From: Cyanodermella asteris
Taxonomy: Eukaryota > Ascomycota > Lecanoromycetes > Ostropales > Stictidaceae
Assembly (NCBI GenBank): GCA_900618795.1
Contig: UYJD01000003.1
Location: forward strand, 1,433,627 to 1,497,626
Direction: 5' to 3'
Length of the DNA: 64,000 bases
This document shows, piece by piece, positions 63,376 through 64,000 of this stretch (position 1 is its first letter; each line of letters opens with the position of its first letter). The position numbers were made by a program, and so were the translations under genes. Under the pieces are notes generated by a model that was given only the letters and a program-made list of their open reading frames with translations, was not told where the DNA came from and ran no database searches.

Positions 63376-64000
63376 CCTGAACAGTATCGCAATGCAATAG
63401 GACGCTGTTGGATGCAGATGCAGTAGGTTGAGAAGACTGAGCTGCGGCGCTCTGCGAGATATGATGTGACAAAATCGCACGCGTTTCGTGCGCCCGCCGT
63501 GATTTTGCCCGGCGGCCTTGGCGCTCATGCGACTCTGCCTGGCCAACCTTGCATCTTTCACTCTTCTCATTTCTTTCATGAATGTGCGTGAAGGTGATGC
63601 TAAGGCTGACAGGAACTTTCCTAGATACTCATGGGGAACTATGGAACACCTTTTACAAGGGGATTCCACCAGGTACCTGACTGGAGACCAGCCGAAGTGA
63701 TCACCCAGTAACTTAGCTATATATTGATTCAGCTACTTTGCGAGATTTCCGATCAGCCAACTGTCTAGGGACCTTGATGGAGTCTGGGAATCGAGCTGAT
63801 ATTCAGGCTGCTCCTGAAATGGAGCTTCTGCCGGGTCTGAGGCAATATGTCCAGGCCTTCACCTTTTTGAGCCTCTCCGACCCGGGTTCGCGATGATTCT
63901 GATTGAAAGCATTTCCGTTTCACCACCAGGAGAACGTTCAGAAAGACACGAACTACGATGACCAATATTGTGAAAACAATTTTGTGCAGAACCCGAAAAC
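63376..64000. other. Upstream region of the Nop15-like gene to window edge
   Basis: 625 bp with the promoter of the Nop15-like gene. Short ORFs only; no partial gene is recognisable at the right edge. Confidence 0.4.

Overview
The window is nuclear DNA of a filamentous ascomycete (Pezizomycotina). Evidence: most introns are 40-80 nt with GTRAGT-like donors and CTAAC/CTGAC branch sites; a PalH/Rim21 pH sensor is present; and there are several families known mainly from filamentous fungi (DUF3984, DUF7918, a fungal rhodopsin-like membrane protein, an OTT_1508-type deaminase-like protein). Some gene content feels like Dothideomycetes, but the class is a guess. I saw no rRNA, tRNA, CRISPR array, recognisable transposon or virus-derived element.

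Layout. 0-8.4 kb: an ACT-domain protein running off the left edge, palH, then a divergent pair that I read as isoorotate (5-carboxyuracil) decarboxylase and thymine-7-hydroxylase, which together turn thymine into uracil, then a DUF3984 protein. 9.6-12.7 kb: two tandem, diverged DUF7918 genes, both with reading-frame problems. 13.4-24 kb: a conserved housekeeping block with Cut8/Sts1 (nuclear proteasome tether), the Mtr4 RNA helicase (TRAMP/exosome), a KHDC4-like KH-domain RNA-binding protein and a small RecQ helicase. 27.1-29.5 kb: a deaminase-like protein with a basic tail and a SANT-like ORF immediately upstream, probably one gene split by a frame change. 29.9-35.5 kb: two plant-polysaccharide glycosidases, GH27 alpha-galactosidase and a GH127-like beta-L-arabinofuranosidase with an N-terminal membrane anchor. 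35.5-41 kb: a 5.5 kb stretch with no supportable gene. 41-46 kb: a DHA1 drug transporter and acetoacetyl-CoA synthetase. 47.7-54.7 kb: a 2,349-residue secreted protein made almost entirely of about 45 copies of one helix-like unit and about 24 copies of a related shorter unit. 55.6-56.8 kb: a rhodopsin-like seven-helix protein. 60.8-63.4 kb: a Nop15/NIFK-type nucleolar RRM protein with a long charge-patterned N-terminal repeat region.

Most genes are unrelated neighbours. Functional grouping is visible at the thymine-to-uracil pair (shared 523 bp promoter with GATA-type sites) and, more loosely, the two glycosidases. The most unusual object is the giant repeat protein, whose helical, Thr/Pro-punctuated repeats and Kex2-like sites near the C terminus suggest a secreted surface-active or wall-associated product. 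All intron boundaries were deduced by eye from splice signals, phase and family similarity; no alignment or search was run.
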